The notes under the pieces: model-generated
Seen by the model: only the letters and a program-made list of their open reading frames with translations
Databases searched by the model: none
Told to the model about the DNA's origin: nothing
Part shown: one piece after another, positions 15,142 through 23,871 of the stretch
Layout: the number at the start of each line of letters is the position of its first letter
How positions within the stretch are numbered: the first letter of the stretch is position 1
From: Gallionella sp.
GTDB taxonomy: Bacteria > Pseudomonadota > Gammaproteobacteria > Burkholderiales > Gallionellaceae
Assembly (NCBI GenBank): GCA_003134595.1
Contig: PLBS01000093.1
Location: 15,068 to 52,186 of the forward strand
Direction of reading: 5' to 3'
DNA length: 37,119 bases
Translations under genes and position numbers: made by a program

Positions 15142-15439
15142 TGGGGCTTGCCTCATTTTCATTGGATTAGTTGATTGAACACTTCCTGTCTATGTAATAC
15201 GGGAGGTTATAAATACAAAGCTTTATCTATGCTGCCAGGCTGGACTGGTTTCCATGGGTAGCATCATTAAAATAGCTTTACGCATTGCAACCCCCATATT
15301 TGTTGCAGGTGTTTTGCCACCAGTTCCTCGATGATTTTCCCGATTCACGGGGGCTATAAATACATCACCCTCAATCTGGCAGCAAAAACCCTTTAGCATG
15401 AGCTCCATTTTAGAAAAACTATTCCCCGTTCTGCCGTTG

Positions 15440-16810
15440 CTAACACCCCTTGAATTTATTAGCAGTGCATTTTCTGGCCAGTTCCTGTGCTTGGGCTATT
15501 TGCTGTGCAGCCATTTTCTCTGCTATTGAATCGCGAAATTCAGTGCGTTTCTTCTGGTCTTCGCTAACAGTTGTATTTGTAACAGCTATGTTTGTCCACA
15601 TATGCGCCAACACGTAATCTTGCGGTACACCTTGTCCGAGGTAATACATCCACCCAAGAGAGGATTGTGCGGTTGCATCACCTTGTTCTGCTGCCAGTCG
15701 ATACCACTTTGCCGCTTCCTGGTAATCTTGAGGAATACCTTGCCCTGAGTTATACATATATCCAAGAGAGTATTGAGCTAAAGCATCACCCTGTTCCGCC
15801 GCCAGTCGAAACCACTTCGCTGCTTCCTTGTAATCTTGAGGAACACCCTTTCCGTTTTCATACATAAACCCAAGGCTGAATTGTAGATAAGCATCACCCT
15901 GTTCCGCTGCCAGTCGATACCACTTCACAGCCTCTTTGTAATCTTGATGAACACCTTGCCCTAAGTCATACATCAACCCAAATTTGACTTGTGCAACAGC
16001 ATTACCATGCTCTGCTGCCAGTTGATACCACTTCACTGCTTCCTTGTAATCTTGAGGAACACCCTTTCCGTTTTCATACATAAACCCAAGGCTGGTTTGT
16101 GCTTTAGCATCATCCTGTTCCGCTGCCAGTCGATACCACTTCATAGCCTCTTTGTAATCTTGAGGAACACCTTGCCCTAAGTCATACATAAACCCAAGGT
16201 TGAATTGTGCAACAGCATTACCTTGCTCTGCTGCCAGTTGATACCACTTCACTGCTTCTTCGTAATCTTGAGGAACATCCTTTTCGTTTTTATACATAAA
16301 CCCAAGGCTGGTTTGTGCTTTAGCATTACCCTGTTTCGCTGCCAGTCGATACCACTTCACTGCTTCTTTGTAATCTTGAGGAACACCCTTTCCGTTTTCA
16401 TACATAAACCCAAGGTTGACTTGTGCAACAGCATTACCTTGCTCTGCTGCCAGTCGAAACCACTTCACTGCTTCTTTGTAATCTTGAGGAACACCCTTTC
16501 CGTTTTCATATATAAACCCAAGGTTGACTTGTGCAAAAGCATTACCTTGCTCTGCTGCCAGTTGGTACCACTTCACTGCCTCTTTGTAATCTTGAGGAAC
16601 ACCTTGTCCATTGTCATACATAATCCCAAGGTCGAATTGGGCGAAAGCATTACCCTGCTCTGCCAGCGGCCTGAGTAACTTTGCTGCTTTTGCATAATCT
16701 TTTTCATGGTAGGCACGTTCTGCATCTGATAACGAATCGGCAACTGCCTGACCAGTCAACGCAAACAAACACACACAAACCAACAACACCTGTTTTAGCA
16801 ACTTATGCAT
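15440..16810 (-). CDS. Exported Sel1-repeat protein (ten repeats)
   Basis: 456 aa. A signal peptide (MHKLLKQVLLVCVCLFALTG, cleavage near AVA) and a capping helix pair (SDAERAYHEKDYAKAAKLLR) precede ten 36-residue Sel1-like repeats of the form GNAxAQxxLGxMYxxGxGVP QDYKEAVKWYRLAAEQ, then a C-terminal amphipathic helix with AQELARKCTANKFKGC. Sel1 solenoids are protein-interaction scaffolds; exported ones can bind envelope partners. Most repeats are nearly identical at the DNA level (108-bp units), pointing to recent expansion or gene conversion. The ATG has GGGAT nearby, a modest ribosome binding site. No partner can be inferred from the neighbours. Confidence 0.92.
   Translation of the reverse strand: MHKLLKQVLLVCVCLFALTGQAVADSLSDAERAYHEKDYAKAAKLLRPLAEQGNAFAQFDLGIMYDNGQGVPQDYKEAVKWYQLAAEQGNAFAQVNLGFIYENGKGVPQDYKEAVKWFRLAAEQGNAVAQVNLGFMYENGKGVPQDYKEAVKWYRLAAKQGNAKAQTSLGFMYKNEKDVPQDYEEAVKWYQLAAEQGNAVAQFNLGFMYDLGQGVPQDYKEAMKWYRLAAEQDDAKAQTSLGFMYENGKGVPQDYKEAVKWYQLAAEHGNAVAQVKFGLMYDLGQGVHQDYKEAVKWYRLAAEQGDAYLQFSLGFMYENGKGVPQDYKEAAKWFRLAAEQGDALAQYSLGYMYNSGQGIPQDYQEAAKWYRLAAEQGDATAQSSLGWMYYLGQGVPQDYVLAHMWTNIAVTNTTVSEDQKKRTEFRDSIAEKMAAQQIAQAQELARKCTANKFKGC
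15640..16660 (-). repeat. 108-bp tandem repeat array inside the Sel1 gene
   Basis: About ten consecutive 108-bp units, each coding for one Sel1 repeat. Several share long runs such as CACTTCACTGCTTC and TAATCTTGAGGAACACC on the plus strand. Copy number may vary, and short-read assembly could collapse units. Confidence 0.85.
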
Positions 16811-17146
16811 TTTCGTTATCCCTTATCGATGCCGAGCCTTGGACGCAAGCTACGCCTATGCCGCCCAACAATCAATGCGCCATTATCCAGGCAATCTCTT
16901 TGAGCCTATCCCGTTGCTTACGCAACAGCTTGGACAATTTGCGAATGGCTGGCACCTAGCTGCCCGTCATCACCGCATCGAGATCAACGACTGCTATCGG
17001 GAAGCACGAACTTCCGCTAACGACACACAGCCGCCCTCCAAGGTGGAACGTATAGGGGGCTGCTTTACTACGTACAGCAGACCTTCGTTCGGGCGAAAAT
17101 TTGTGAATATGGATGTCGCCTCATAACCCAAAGCGGTCTGTTGAGA
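16811..17146. other. Intergenic region, nothing identified
   Basis: About 335 bp between the Sel1 gene and the 143-aa gene. Plus-strand ORFs here (16681-16959 and 16839-17126) lack ribosome binding sites and recognisable features. No integron attC-like site was seen. Confidence 0.5.
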
Positions 17147-17578
17147 TTACTTCTTAAGATAATACTGTTGTAGATTTGGCATTTCGCCTGCGTTAATATT
17201 GTACATCCATCCCTTTAACATCATTATCTTGTTGTAAAGTCCTTCATCTTGTATTGCCACGCCTAAATAGTTTTGTGCAGCCCCTTTTTTGTTAGCGTTA
17301 TAAATCACACCTGCTATAAGATAGCCAACAATAAATGACCACCATCTTGCTGTAAAGCTCAGGTAGATGGAGTAAATTACGATGGAAAAGGCTATAGTCA
17401 ACCAGAAAAAATATGCAGCAGAAGCTGATGATTTATTCGACGTGACACCGTTTTCAGCTAACGATCTCGCCAGCTCGTTGTTAATTCCGAGTTCGAGTTT
17501 GCCATCATTTTTTAGCTTGAGCATCACGTCGTATGGGAGCCAGAAGCCGTCGTTATTCTTTAGCAACATCACATCCAT
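17147..17578 (-). CDS. 143-aa membrane hypothetical protein (DUF2628-like)
   Basis: The N-terminal 50 residues are soluble (MDVMLLKNNDGFWLPYDVML). Two adjacent hydrophobic helices follow (AAYFFWLTIAFSIVIYSIYL and WWSFIVGYLIAGVIYNANKK), then a polar C-terminus. The short helices with an N-terminal soluble part recall DUF2628-type proteins, but the match is weak. GGGAG lies 8-9 nt before the ATG. No function can be assigned. The base composition is lower in GC than neighbouring housekeeping genes, as in the next gene, so both may be acquired. Confidence 0.6.
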   Translation of the reverse strand: MDVMLLKNNDGFWLPYDVMLKLKNDGKLELGINNELARSLAENGVTSNKSSASAAYFFWLTIAFSIVIYSIYLSFTARWWSFIVGYLIAGVIYNANKKGAAQNYLGVAIQDEGLYNKIMMLKGWMYNINAGEMPNLQQYYLKK

Positions 17579-17709
17579 CGTTTTGCTCCCAGTGCATATT
17601 TGATTTTAAGTTGACCGTCTGAATGGCATGTTGTTGCCGTTCACAACTGTCAGCTTTCTCGCTCGATATTCTACACCTCGACTGTTGATCATATGATAAG
17701 TCCGCGCAT

Positions 17710-18228
17710 TCATTGCTCACGCCTAACAGCAAGATATGCCTTGAAGAAGTCATCCTTCTCGATGTTTTTCAATCGCTCATTCGTTTTGACTGGAATTGGC
17801 TTCTTAAACCAACTGGGTCTATGGAGCGAAAGATAAACGGTGAAAGCATCCACTGTATCATTTCGCTTTTCTCCCATGCGATCTAATCCTGTTATACAAA
17901 TAGCAATGAAAAAAGTATTGAGGTCAGGAGCAAATTCAATAGCATGGTCTGGGTTGGCTTCCCTTTCGGCGTGCTTAAAGAAATTAGCCGATTCTTTCAT
18001 TTTATTTGCGAAATCGCCCCTGAATTCATCCTTTATCAAAAATGAATCGAACAACAAATCATTTAGGCCTTTGAGTCTATACAGGCGATGAATGATCTCA
18101 TGTGCGGAGTAGGCAAGAGCGTGGATAGAAACGGGGTCACCATCAGCAAACCACAGTTCGATAGCGGTCGCCAATTGTCTGTGTGCCGCATCAAGCTTGG
18201 TGATTGTAATTTTCTCATAGTCGTCCAT
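17710..18228 (-). CDS. 172-aa conserved hypothetical protein
   Basis: From MDDYEKITITKLDAAHRQLA (ATG 18228); the track start 38 codons upstream reads through AT-rich leader. The core is AIELWFADGDPVSIHALAYS, AHEIIHRLYRLKGLNDLLFD, FANKMKESANFFKHAERE and DLNTFFIAICITGLDRMG. I recall similar proteins (KLDAA.RQL..AI.LWF...DPVSIH) as common accessory-genome hypotheticals. The fold looks all-helical with a conserved NFFKHA motif. Function unknown. Its AT-rich composition and accessory distribution suggest horizontal acquisition. Confidence 0.7.
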   Translation of the reverse strand: MDDYEKITITKLDAAHRQLATAIELWFADGDPVSIHALAYSAHEIIHRLYRLKGLNDLLFDSFLIKDEFRGDFANKMKESANFFKHAEREANPDHAIEFAPDLNTFFIAICITGLDRMGEKRNDTVDAFTVYLSLHRPSWFKKPIPVKTNERLKNIEKDDFFKAYLAVRREQ

Positions 18229-18650
18229 GATGGTGGTTATTATGCATTTATTAAAATTTGACAAGCTGTATAGTAGTTTTGCACCGTCCGTTATTGGCAG
18301 GGTGCTGTCGGTCAGCCATTTTACTCGCCAACGACCGCTCAAACTGATACCGGTCGTTAAATTTTATATGAGTGAAGTGCAGCAACTGGCACAGACCTGC
18401 CATTCACCAATGTCCGAAAACGACCCGAGACATTCTCGCCAAAGTCATACGACATTTTGCTGTAGCATCAACGTTCAACCAAGTCATGAAAAAAACCGAG
18501 CTTAACCTCCCAATTATTGCGTTCCCTCAGCTTGCATGAGCGCGTGGTGGGCATACTGGAAACATATGGTGATGGCGGATAATTTATACGACAATTCGGA
18601 TGGCGGCGCATTCCTGTCGCCAAGCCCATTATGCTGATAAGGAGATGAAC
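18229..18650. other. Intergenic region, nothing identified
   Basis: About 420 bp between divergent genes. ORFs at 18227-18505 and 18468-18734 are judged spurious because they lack ribosome binding sites. No terminator or repeat is clear. Confidence 0.45.
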
Positions 18651-18737
18651 ATGGATATATTGCAAAAGATAATAATTTTCGTCACGGTGGCCTTGGTTGT
18701 TAGCGGCCTGATCTGGTTCATTTTCATAGCGCATTGA
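18651..18737 (+). CDS. 28-aa single-pass membrane microprotein
   Basis: AAGGAG with 6-nt spacing precedes ATG 18651. The product is MDILQKIIIFVTVALVVSGL followed by IWFIFIAH, essentially one transmembrane helix. Membrane microproteins of this size often modulate transporters or sensor kinases, but no partner is indicated. It is supported by the ribosome binding site and by the purely hydrophobic coding content. Confidence 0.55.
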   Translation: MDILQKIIIFVTVALVVSGLIWFIFIAH

Positions 18738-18930
18738 GTGGCCGTTGCCAGCCGGTAAGAGGCCCGTGGCGGACGGTCGTCATCGAAGCAAACCGAAGTT
18801 GCGTTGCGGGCAGATTGCCCATGAGCGATCTCGCTTGAGCTTCGTTTGAAGCGTTATCGGCGTAACAGCTTTGATCAGCTATTAAATGAGGCCCACCCGT
18901 TTTTTTTGAATAATTCTAGCCAGGATAGAT

Positions 18931-19587
18931 ATGAAAAAAGATTTTTGGCTGGAACGCTGGGAGCGGGAAGAAATCGGTTTTCACCAGAACGAGGTTAATC
19001 CTTATTTGTGTGAATACTGGCCGGAATTGCATCTTACCCGCGGCAGCATGGTGTTCGTGCCGCTGTGTGGCAAAAGCCAAGACATGCTATGGCTGCGCAA
19101 GCAGGGGCATCAGGTTATGGGTGTGGAACTGAGCAATATCGCGGTGCAAGCGTTCTTCAAGGAAAACGGCTACACCCCGCATCACGTCACCCGCGGAAAA
19201 TTTGAGCATTGCGAAGCGGAGGGCATCCGCATCCTGTGCGGCGATTTTTTCGATTTGAGCAAGGATGACTTGGCCAAAGTGAGCGCGGTGTACGATCGCG
19301 CATCGCTGATCGCGCTGCCGCCGGAAATGCGCGAACGCTATGTCCGCCACTTGGCGAGCATCCTGCCGCCCGCAACGCAAATCCTGCTCATTACTGTCGA
19401 CTATCCCAGGTCGGAAATGCAGGGCCCGCCATTTTCGGTTTCTTCGGGCGAAGTAGAAGCGCTCTACCGCGAGCACGCCGAGGTGCGCTTGCTGGCGCAA
19501 CTGGACGTGCTGGCGAAAAACCCGCGCTTTCAAGAACGCGGCTTGAGCCAATTACAGGAAAACATCTTTTTGCTGACACTGCGCTAG
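18931..19587 (+). CDS. tpm: Thiopurine S-methyltransferase family protein
   Basis: 218 aa, the usual length for bacterial TPMT. The start MKKDFWLERWEREEIGFHQN, the SAM-binding stretch MVFVPLCGKSQDMLWLRKQG, GVELSNIAVQAFF and the acidic-loop AVYDRASLIALPPEMRERY are all family-typical. The enzyme transfers a methyl group from SAM to sulfur, and in bacteria also to selenium or tellurium compounds, giving volatile or less toxic products. AGGA sits 7-8 nt upstream of the ATG. The convergent phytochelatin-synthase-like gene also deals with thiols, but the two are not co-oriented. Confidence 0.93.
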   Translation: MKKDFWLERWEREEIGFHQNEVNPYLCEYWPELHLTRGSMVFVPLCGKSQDMLWLRKQGHQVMGVELSNIAVQAFFKENGYTPHHVTRGKFEHCEAEGIRILCGDFFDLSKDDLAKVSAVYDRASLIALPPEMRERYVRHLASILPPATQILLITVDYPRSEMQGPPFSVSSGEVEALYREHAEVRLLAQLDVLAKNPRFQERGLSQLQENIFLLTLR

Positions 19588-19677
19588 TTCGGACAAGGTT
19601 GCTTGAGGACAATGATCAAAAGCCCAAGAAAATAAATCAGGGGAAAATAAACCGGGCTTGGCCGCTTCATTTTTATT

Positions 19678-20376
19678 TCATTTTGAAACGATGACCAGGC
19701 CTCGCGCTTTATTGCTGGTCGTGTCGATGGTGGCAATCGCCTGTCGCAGGGTACTGATGCCGACCCACACCGGGGGATATTTATACTTTGCCACATCGAG
19801 AATCAGAACGCGGTCGGACTGCGCATCAAAGGCCGCCAATACTGACCAATGCCCGCCGCCTACCTGTCCCAGGTTTGCACGTAAATAATTCGCCAGCACA
19901 AACTGCCCGTCGTCTATCAGCGCTTTTTGCAGCAAGGTGCGCAGACCATCATCGTTCAGGGTATCGCCGGCGATGGATGTTGCCCGGACACCTTGGGCAG
20001 TCAGTGTTTCTGCCATCTGTTCCCGTGTCATGCCCATCTGCAGCACGGTCTGCGGACTGATGATTTTTATCACATCAGGTGTGAAATAATTGCTCTGGGT
20101 AAAGTAGGCATAGGGCGCATAAGCGGGATCAACGGGTTTTTTGATCGGCATGGCGTTGAGCACGGTGATGGCACTGGCCACGGAACAATATGACTGGGTG
20201 TTCTGCATGGCGAACGCCGGGATCAGTTCCCAGTAATCCGCATCGGCCGGGATACGGGCTCGCAGTGCCTTGCCTTCCGCCGAGTCCCAGTAAATGACGG
20301 CAGGTTCTGCACCTGTTACTCCAAAAGCGGCTGGCACGAAGGAGTATAGAATTATTGCGAGCACGACATTCTTCAT
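19678..20376 (-). CDS. Exported phytochelatin-synthase-like cysteine peptidase
   Basis: 232 aa with a signal peptide (about 1-22). The papain-type triad of phytochelatin synthase is present: C64 in NTQSYCSVASAITVLNAM, H176 in QVGGGHWSVLAAFD and D194 in LILDVAKYKYPPVWV. Plant-type enzymes join glutathione units into metal-chelating phytochelatins; short bacterial homologues such as the Nostoc protein mainly cleave Gly from glutathione. This protein has only the catalytic domain, so glutathione hydrolysis is more likely than polymer synthesis. Export to the periplasm is unusual for glutathione chemistry. GGAAGGTG precedes the ATG. It converges with tpm. Confidence 0.85.
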   Translation of the reverse strand: MKNVVLAIILYSFVPAAFGVTGAEPAVIYWDSAEGKALRARIPADADYWELIPAFAMQNTQSYCSVASAITVLNAMPIKKPVDPAYAPYAYFTQSNYFTPDVIKIISPQTVLQMGMTREQMAETLTAQGVRATSIAGDTLNDDGLRTLLQKALIDDGQFVLANYLRANLGQVGGGHWSVLAAFDAQSDRVLILDVAKYKYPPVWVGISTLRQAIATIDTTSNKARGLVIVSK

Positions 20377-20914
20377 GGATCACCTTCCCGGTTGCTTGTA
20401 TTTTCAGGCATAACGATACCATCATCAACGTTCAGTCAGGCCAAAAAAATGGATCGAGCCTGGCACCTTTGGTTCTCTTTAATTTCCGGAATGGAAAGTC
20501 AGTCCGCGGATAAAACAGCGCAATTTTTTCTGAAATCGTGACTATTGATCATTCCATAATTCATTACACCGTTCACCCTGAGGTATCGAAGGGTGAGCTT
20601 GCGCGTAGCCTTGGGCTTCGATACATCCGTTGTGGTTCGATACCTCACCACGAACGGATGTGCCCTGTGCTGAGCCTGCCGAAGCATCAGCCCGAACGGA
20701 GTGGTTGTCGCGAATTATGGAATGCTCAATAGTTTTTGAAATCGTGACCAGGCGAGATGTGATAGCATAAAAATTCCATGCCACCCCGACCGCTGAACAC
20801 TCACCCACTGAACATTCGCCGCCCTATGCCTTTTATAAAGCGCTTCCTGACATGGGTGCCGCAACCTGTTGCACTGTGCGGCATCGCAGCAGCCGACTAC
20901 AGGAGGGCAAAGCG
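20377..20914. other. Intergenic region with a palindromic element
   Basis: About 540 bp between divergent genes. The middle (20542-20732) is a nested palindromic repeat with flanking direct repeats. A 31-codon ORF (20826-20921, MPFIKRFLTWVPQPVALCGI) ends at the ribosome binding site of the cyclase gene; it could be a leader peptide or the remnant of a lost sensor domain. Confidence 0.5.
20542..20732. repeat. Nested palindromic MITE-like element with flanking direct repeats
   Basis: The 21-nt outer arms CTATTGATCATTCCATAATTC and GAATTATGGAATGCTCAATAG match at 20 of 21 pairs. They are flanked directly by TGAAATCGTGA on both sides (20531-20541 and 20737-20747). Inside are further hairpins of the CTGAGGTATCGAAGG / GAGCCTGCCGAAG type, a widespread proteobacterial repeat motif. 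No transposase is encoded. Confidence 0.7.
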
Positions 20915-22438
20915 GTGGTAGTGTTCTCCTCGCTGCTGATCGGCAGCATCACTATCCTCGTCTTCTACATCATTCGCATCAAGCGCAGGCTTGCTCGCGA
21001 CATCAGCGACCGTAAACAGTCTGAGCAACGCGAACAAACCCGCAACCATGTGCTGGAACTGCTGGCCCATGGCGCACCGCTCGCCACGATACTGGAGGCC
21101 ATCGTGCGTGGAGTGGAGCAGGAGCAACCGGCCATGCTTTGCAGCATCCTGCTGCTCGACAACGAGGGCAAGCATCTCCTGACCGGCGCCGCACCCAGCC
21201 TGCCCGATTTCTACAACGCCGCGATCGACGGGATCGAGATCGGCATCGGTGCCGGCTCTTGCGGCACCGCCGCCTTTACCGGCCAGCGAGTCATCGTTGA
21301 AGACGTCCAGACCCATCCATACTGGGCACCCTATAAGGAACTCGCCGATAGGGCAGGGCTGGGCGCGTGCTGGTCGGAACCCATCCGCTCGGCTTCCGGC
21401 AAAGTGCTCGGCACCTTCGCCATTTATCATCATCAAGCGCACCAACCGACCGATGACGAAATCCGCTTGATCGAGCAAGCCGCCAATCTGGCCGAGATCG
21501 CGCTGGGTCGCAGCCATGCCGATCAGGCGCTCAAAGAGAGCGAGAAACTGCTCTCCGATATTCTGGAAAATGTCACCGCCTACATCTACATGAAGGATAC
21601 ACAGGGCCGCTACCTGTTCGCCAACCGCCTGTTGCGCGAGCGATTCGATGCGCCGATGGAAGAGATCGTGGGCTATGACGACAATAAATTCTTCGATGCC
21701 GACACCGCAGCCAGTATGCGCAAGGACGACCTGCGTGTATTGCAAAAAGGCGAGACGCTCCAGACTGAAGAGACCAATCTCAACCTGCTCACCGGAGTGA
21801 CGGATGTCTTCCTGTCGGTCAAGCTCCCGCTGCGGCACGAGGACGGCAGCATCTATGCATTGTGCGGCATCTCCACCGACATCTCCGAGCGTAAGGAGGT
21901 GGAGGAACACATGCACCACATGGCGCAGTACGACGCGCTTACCCACCTGCCTAACCGCGCGTTATTCAACGACCGTCTGCAGCAGGCGATCGCTGCCGCC
22001 CAGCGGAATAAAGCGCATCTGGCACTGATGTTCATCGACTTGGACAAGTTCAAACCGGTCAATGACACATACGGTCACGGCGTGGGCGATCTGTTGCTGA
22101 AGGATGTCGCGCTGCGCATCCAGGATTGCCTGCGTGAGTCGGACACCGCCGCGCGGATAGGCGGCGACGAATTCGTCATACTGTTACCAACCATCGAAAC
22201 GGAGCAGGATGCCAGAAAGGTCGGGGAGAAAATACTCCATGCCCTCAACCAGCCTTTCGAACTGGCGGGACATAACCTGCAAATCTCCTCGAGTATAGGC
22301 GTTGCTGTCTATCCAAAACACGGCAGGGACGAGAAACTGCTGGTCAAAAGCGCTGACATCGCCATGTATCATGCCAAAAAGAATGGCCGCAACAACGTCA
22401 AGATATACCAGCCCGGAATGCAGGAAATCAGCCAGTGA
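20915..22438 (+). CDS. Membrane GAF-PAS-GGDEF diguanylate cyclase
   Basis: 507 aa from GTG 20915, chosen because AGGAGG lies 8 nt upstream; the track ATG at 20852 has none. One transmembrane helix (VVVFSSLLIGSITILVFYII) is followed by a short coiled coil, a GAF domain (LELLAHGAPLATILEAIVRG to NLAEIALGRS), a PAS domain (SEKLLSDILENVTAYIYMKD) and a GGDEF domain with G416-GDEF. The I-site RESD lies five residues before GGDEF, so product inhibition by c-di-GMP is likely. The enzyme makes c-di-GMP from two GTP. The absence of a periplasmic sensor before the single helix is odd: relatives often carry one. The palindromic element just upstream may mark a truncation. Confidence 0.9.
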   Translation: MVVFSSLLIGSITILVFYIIRIKRRLARDISDRKQSEQREQTRNHVLELLAHGAPLATILEAIVRGVEQEQPAMLCSILLLDNEGKHLLTGAAPSLPDFYNAAIDGIEIGIGAGSCGTAAFTGQRVIVEDVQTHPYWAPYKELADRAGLGACWSEPIRSASGKVLGTFAIYHHQAHQPTDDEIRLIEQAANLAEIALGRSHADQALKESEKLLSDILENVTAYIYMKDTQGRYLFANRLLRERFDAPMEEIVGYDDNKFFDADTAASMRKDDLRVLQKGETLQTEETNLNLLTGVTDVFLSVKLPLRHEDGSIYALCGISTDISERKEVEEHMHHMAQYDALTHLPNRALFNDRLQQAIAAAQRNKAHLALMFIDLDKFKPVNDTYGHGVGDLLLKDVALRIQDCLRESDTAARIGGDEFVILLPTIETEQDARKVGEKILHALNQPFELAGHNLQISSSIGVAVYPKHGRDEKLLVKSADIAMYHAKKNGRNNVKIYQPGMQEISQ

Positions 22439-22562
22439 AGCGTAGATGTTCCTTCATGCGTTCTTATGATAATCCTGCCTGGGCATATTTTTCGCCACTC
22501 TCCAGCCATTTTTAGCATAATCACACATCCCGCAGCCGGGATTTTATAGGTGCCATCCTGCA

Positions 22563-22919
22563 ATGAAAAAATCTGAAATCAAATTTACCGTCACACTTGA
22601 CGACAACAAGATGCCTGAAAAGATCGACTGGAGCGCTTCCGATGCCAAAGCGGAAAGCACCAGCAAAGCGGTGATGATCGCTCTTTGGGACACCAAGGAA
22701 AAAAACACGCTGCGTATCGATCTATGGACCAAAGACATGATGGTGGATGAGATGAAACAGTTTTATCACCAGAACCTTTTATCCATGGCAGATACTTTTG
22801 AACGTGCCACCGGAGAAGTGGAAGCAGCAAAAGCCATGCGCACCTTTGCCCAGGAATTCGGTGAACGTATGAATCTGGTCATGAAGAATAATTTTTATTC
22901 TTTGGGCAAGAGCAAGTAA
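22563..22919 (+). CDS. gldC: GldC family protein
   Basis: 118 aa. MKKSEIKFTVTLDDNKMPEK, IDWSASDAKAESTSKAVMIA, LWDTKEKNTLRIDLWTKDMM and VDEMKQFYHQNLLSMADTFE match the GldC pattern, including the hallmark KAV.I.LWD...KNTLRIDLWTK.M.V.EMK.F. GldC was named from Bacteroidetes gliding, where it is an accessory cytoplasmic protein, and it also occurs in non-gliding bacteria. The protein has no signal peptide. AGGTG precedes the ATG. No other gld or T9SS gene is nearby, so it probably has a more general, unknown role. A palindromic repeat begins 5 nt after the stop. Confidence 0.85.
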   Translation: MKKSEIKFTVTLDDNKMPEKIDWSASDAKAESTSKAVMIALWDTKEKNTLRIDLWTKDMMVDEMKQFYHQNLLSMADTFERATGEVEAAKAMRTFAQEFGERMNLVMKNNFYSLGKSK

Positions 22920-22923
22920 GGAA

Positions 22924-23059
22924 GCTCTGATCAAGTCCGTCACACCGGCGAAGGCCGGTGTCCAGTTTATTGAAAATACTGGATTCCGGCCTGGCCAGAG
23001 GCTAGTTTATCCTGAGCCTGTCGAAGGGCCGGAATGACAAAGCTAGAGTTAATCAGAGC
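22924..23059. repeat. Palindromic repeat element between gldC and the peroxiredoxin gene
   Basis: The outer arms are GCTCTGAT and ATCAGAGC. Inside lie the ACCGGCGAAGGCCGGT hairpin, CTGGATTCCGGCC and CCTGAGCCTGTCGAAGG, all familiar intergenic repeat motifs of proteobacteria. It fills the gap between convergent genes and could act as a bidirectional transcription block. Confidence 0.75.
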
Positions 23060-23068
23060 CATGGTAGG

Positions 23069-23629
23069 TCAGTTCGGCTTGTGTTCCGCCGCCCATTTCC
23101 GCAATGCGGCTAGCGTGTTTTCGACATGCTTGTCCGGTTGCAGGTCTGTGTAGGTATAAATGATCTCGCCACTGGGAGAGATCACGTAGGATGTGCGATT
23201 CGCGTACTCCGGTTTTGCTGAGAGGATCGCATCGTAGGATTTCATGATGCTCTGATCGGGATCCGCCGCCACTGGAAATTTGCTGCGGCATTCGCTGACC
23301 GAAAACCTGTTCAACTTCTCGATATCGTCGTGCGAAACGCCGATCACCGTCGCCCCAAGAGCCTGATATTTCTCGATTGCATCGGCAAAATCGTGTGCCT
23401 CGATCGTACAACCTTTGGTGAACGCTGCCGGATAAAAATAGAGCACTACCGGCCCCTTCTTCAGCGCATCAACGAGTGAGTATGTGAATACCTTGCCGCC
23501 AAGGGAGGCCTGTGTAACAAAGTTTGGCGCCATGACCCCGATGTTCAGGGCCGAATACGCCGGCATCGCAACTGATGCTGCCAAGAGTCCCAATGCTGTC
23601 AAGAGTACAAAAGCAAAAAATTTTCTCAT
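23069..23629 (-). CDS. Periplasmic peroxiredoxin (AhpC/TSA, Bcp-like)
   Basis: 186 aa with a signal peptide (MRKFFAFVLLTALGLLAASV, cleavage near AYSA). The thioredoxin-fold core has the peroxidatic site FYPAAFTKGCTIEAHDFADA with the Thr-x-x-Cys motif, IGVSHDDIEKLNRFS, and the conserved Arg in NRTSYVISPSGEI. A second Cys (VSECRSKF) could act as resolving residue. Such enzymes reduce peroxides using thiol donors. Export suggests defence against extracytoplasmic peroxide, which makes sense beside iron chemistry at the outer membrane (inference). AAGGAA precedes the ATG. It is divergent from the gene at 23872. Confidence 0.9.
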   Translation of the reverse strand: MRKFFAFVLLTALGLLAASVAMPAYSALNIGVMAPNFVTQASLGGKVFTYSLVDALKKGPVVLYFYPAAFTKGCTIEAHDFADAIEKYQALGATVIGVSHDDIEKLNRFSVSECRSKFPVAADPDQSIMKSYDAILSAKPEYANRTSYVISPSGEIIYTYTDLQPDKHVENTLAALRKWAAEHKPN

Positions 23630-23871
23630 CGCGAGTTCCTTTCTGTTTTTAACAAGTCAGTATTCTATACTTTTGAAGCTGAATCGTCTTCGCAAGGAAA
23701 CCCGGGCCGGGTCAGACTGGCTCCTTTGATTTTCGTTTCTCCGACCATCATTTATCTGTTGGCGGAAATCACCGATAACGGAGTATACTTTTTTCCCGTT
23801 GGGAGGCGGCACCACGGATGGGTTGAGCCGACGGTGTCGCATTATGACGATATTATTGAAAGGAGCGAATC

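Noticed and set aside
15223-15408. 61-aa minus-strand ORF MELMLKGFCCQIEGDVFIAP
   Set aside because: No ribosome binding site or family; it might be a decayed gene fragment, but that cannot be shown.
16205-16678. 157-aa plus-strand ORF with repeats (CQSIPLHCFFVILRNTL)
   Set aside because: Antisense reading of the 108-bp Sel1 repeat array.
16811-18650. Integron cassette array
   Set aside because: Two AT-rich accessory-type hypotheticals raised the idea, but no attC pair with proper core sites or integrase was found.
20897-21946. 349-aa minus-strand ORF
   Set aside because: Shadow of the GAF-PAS-GGDEF cyclase.
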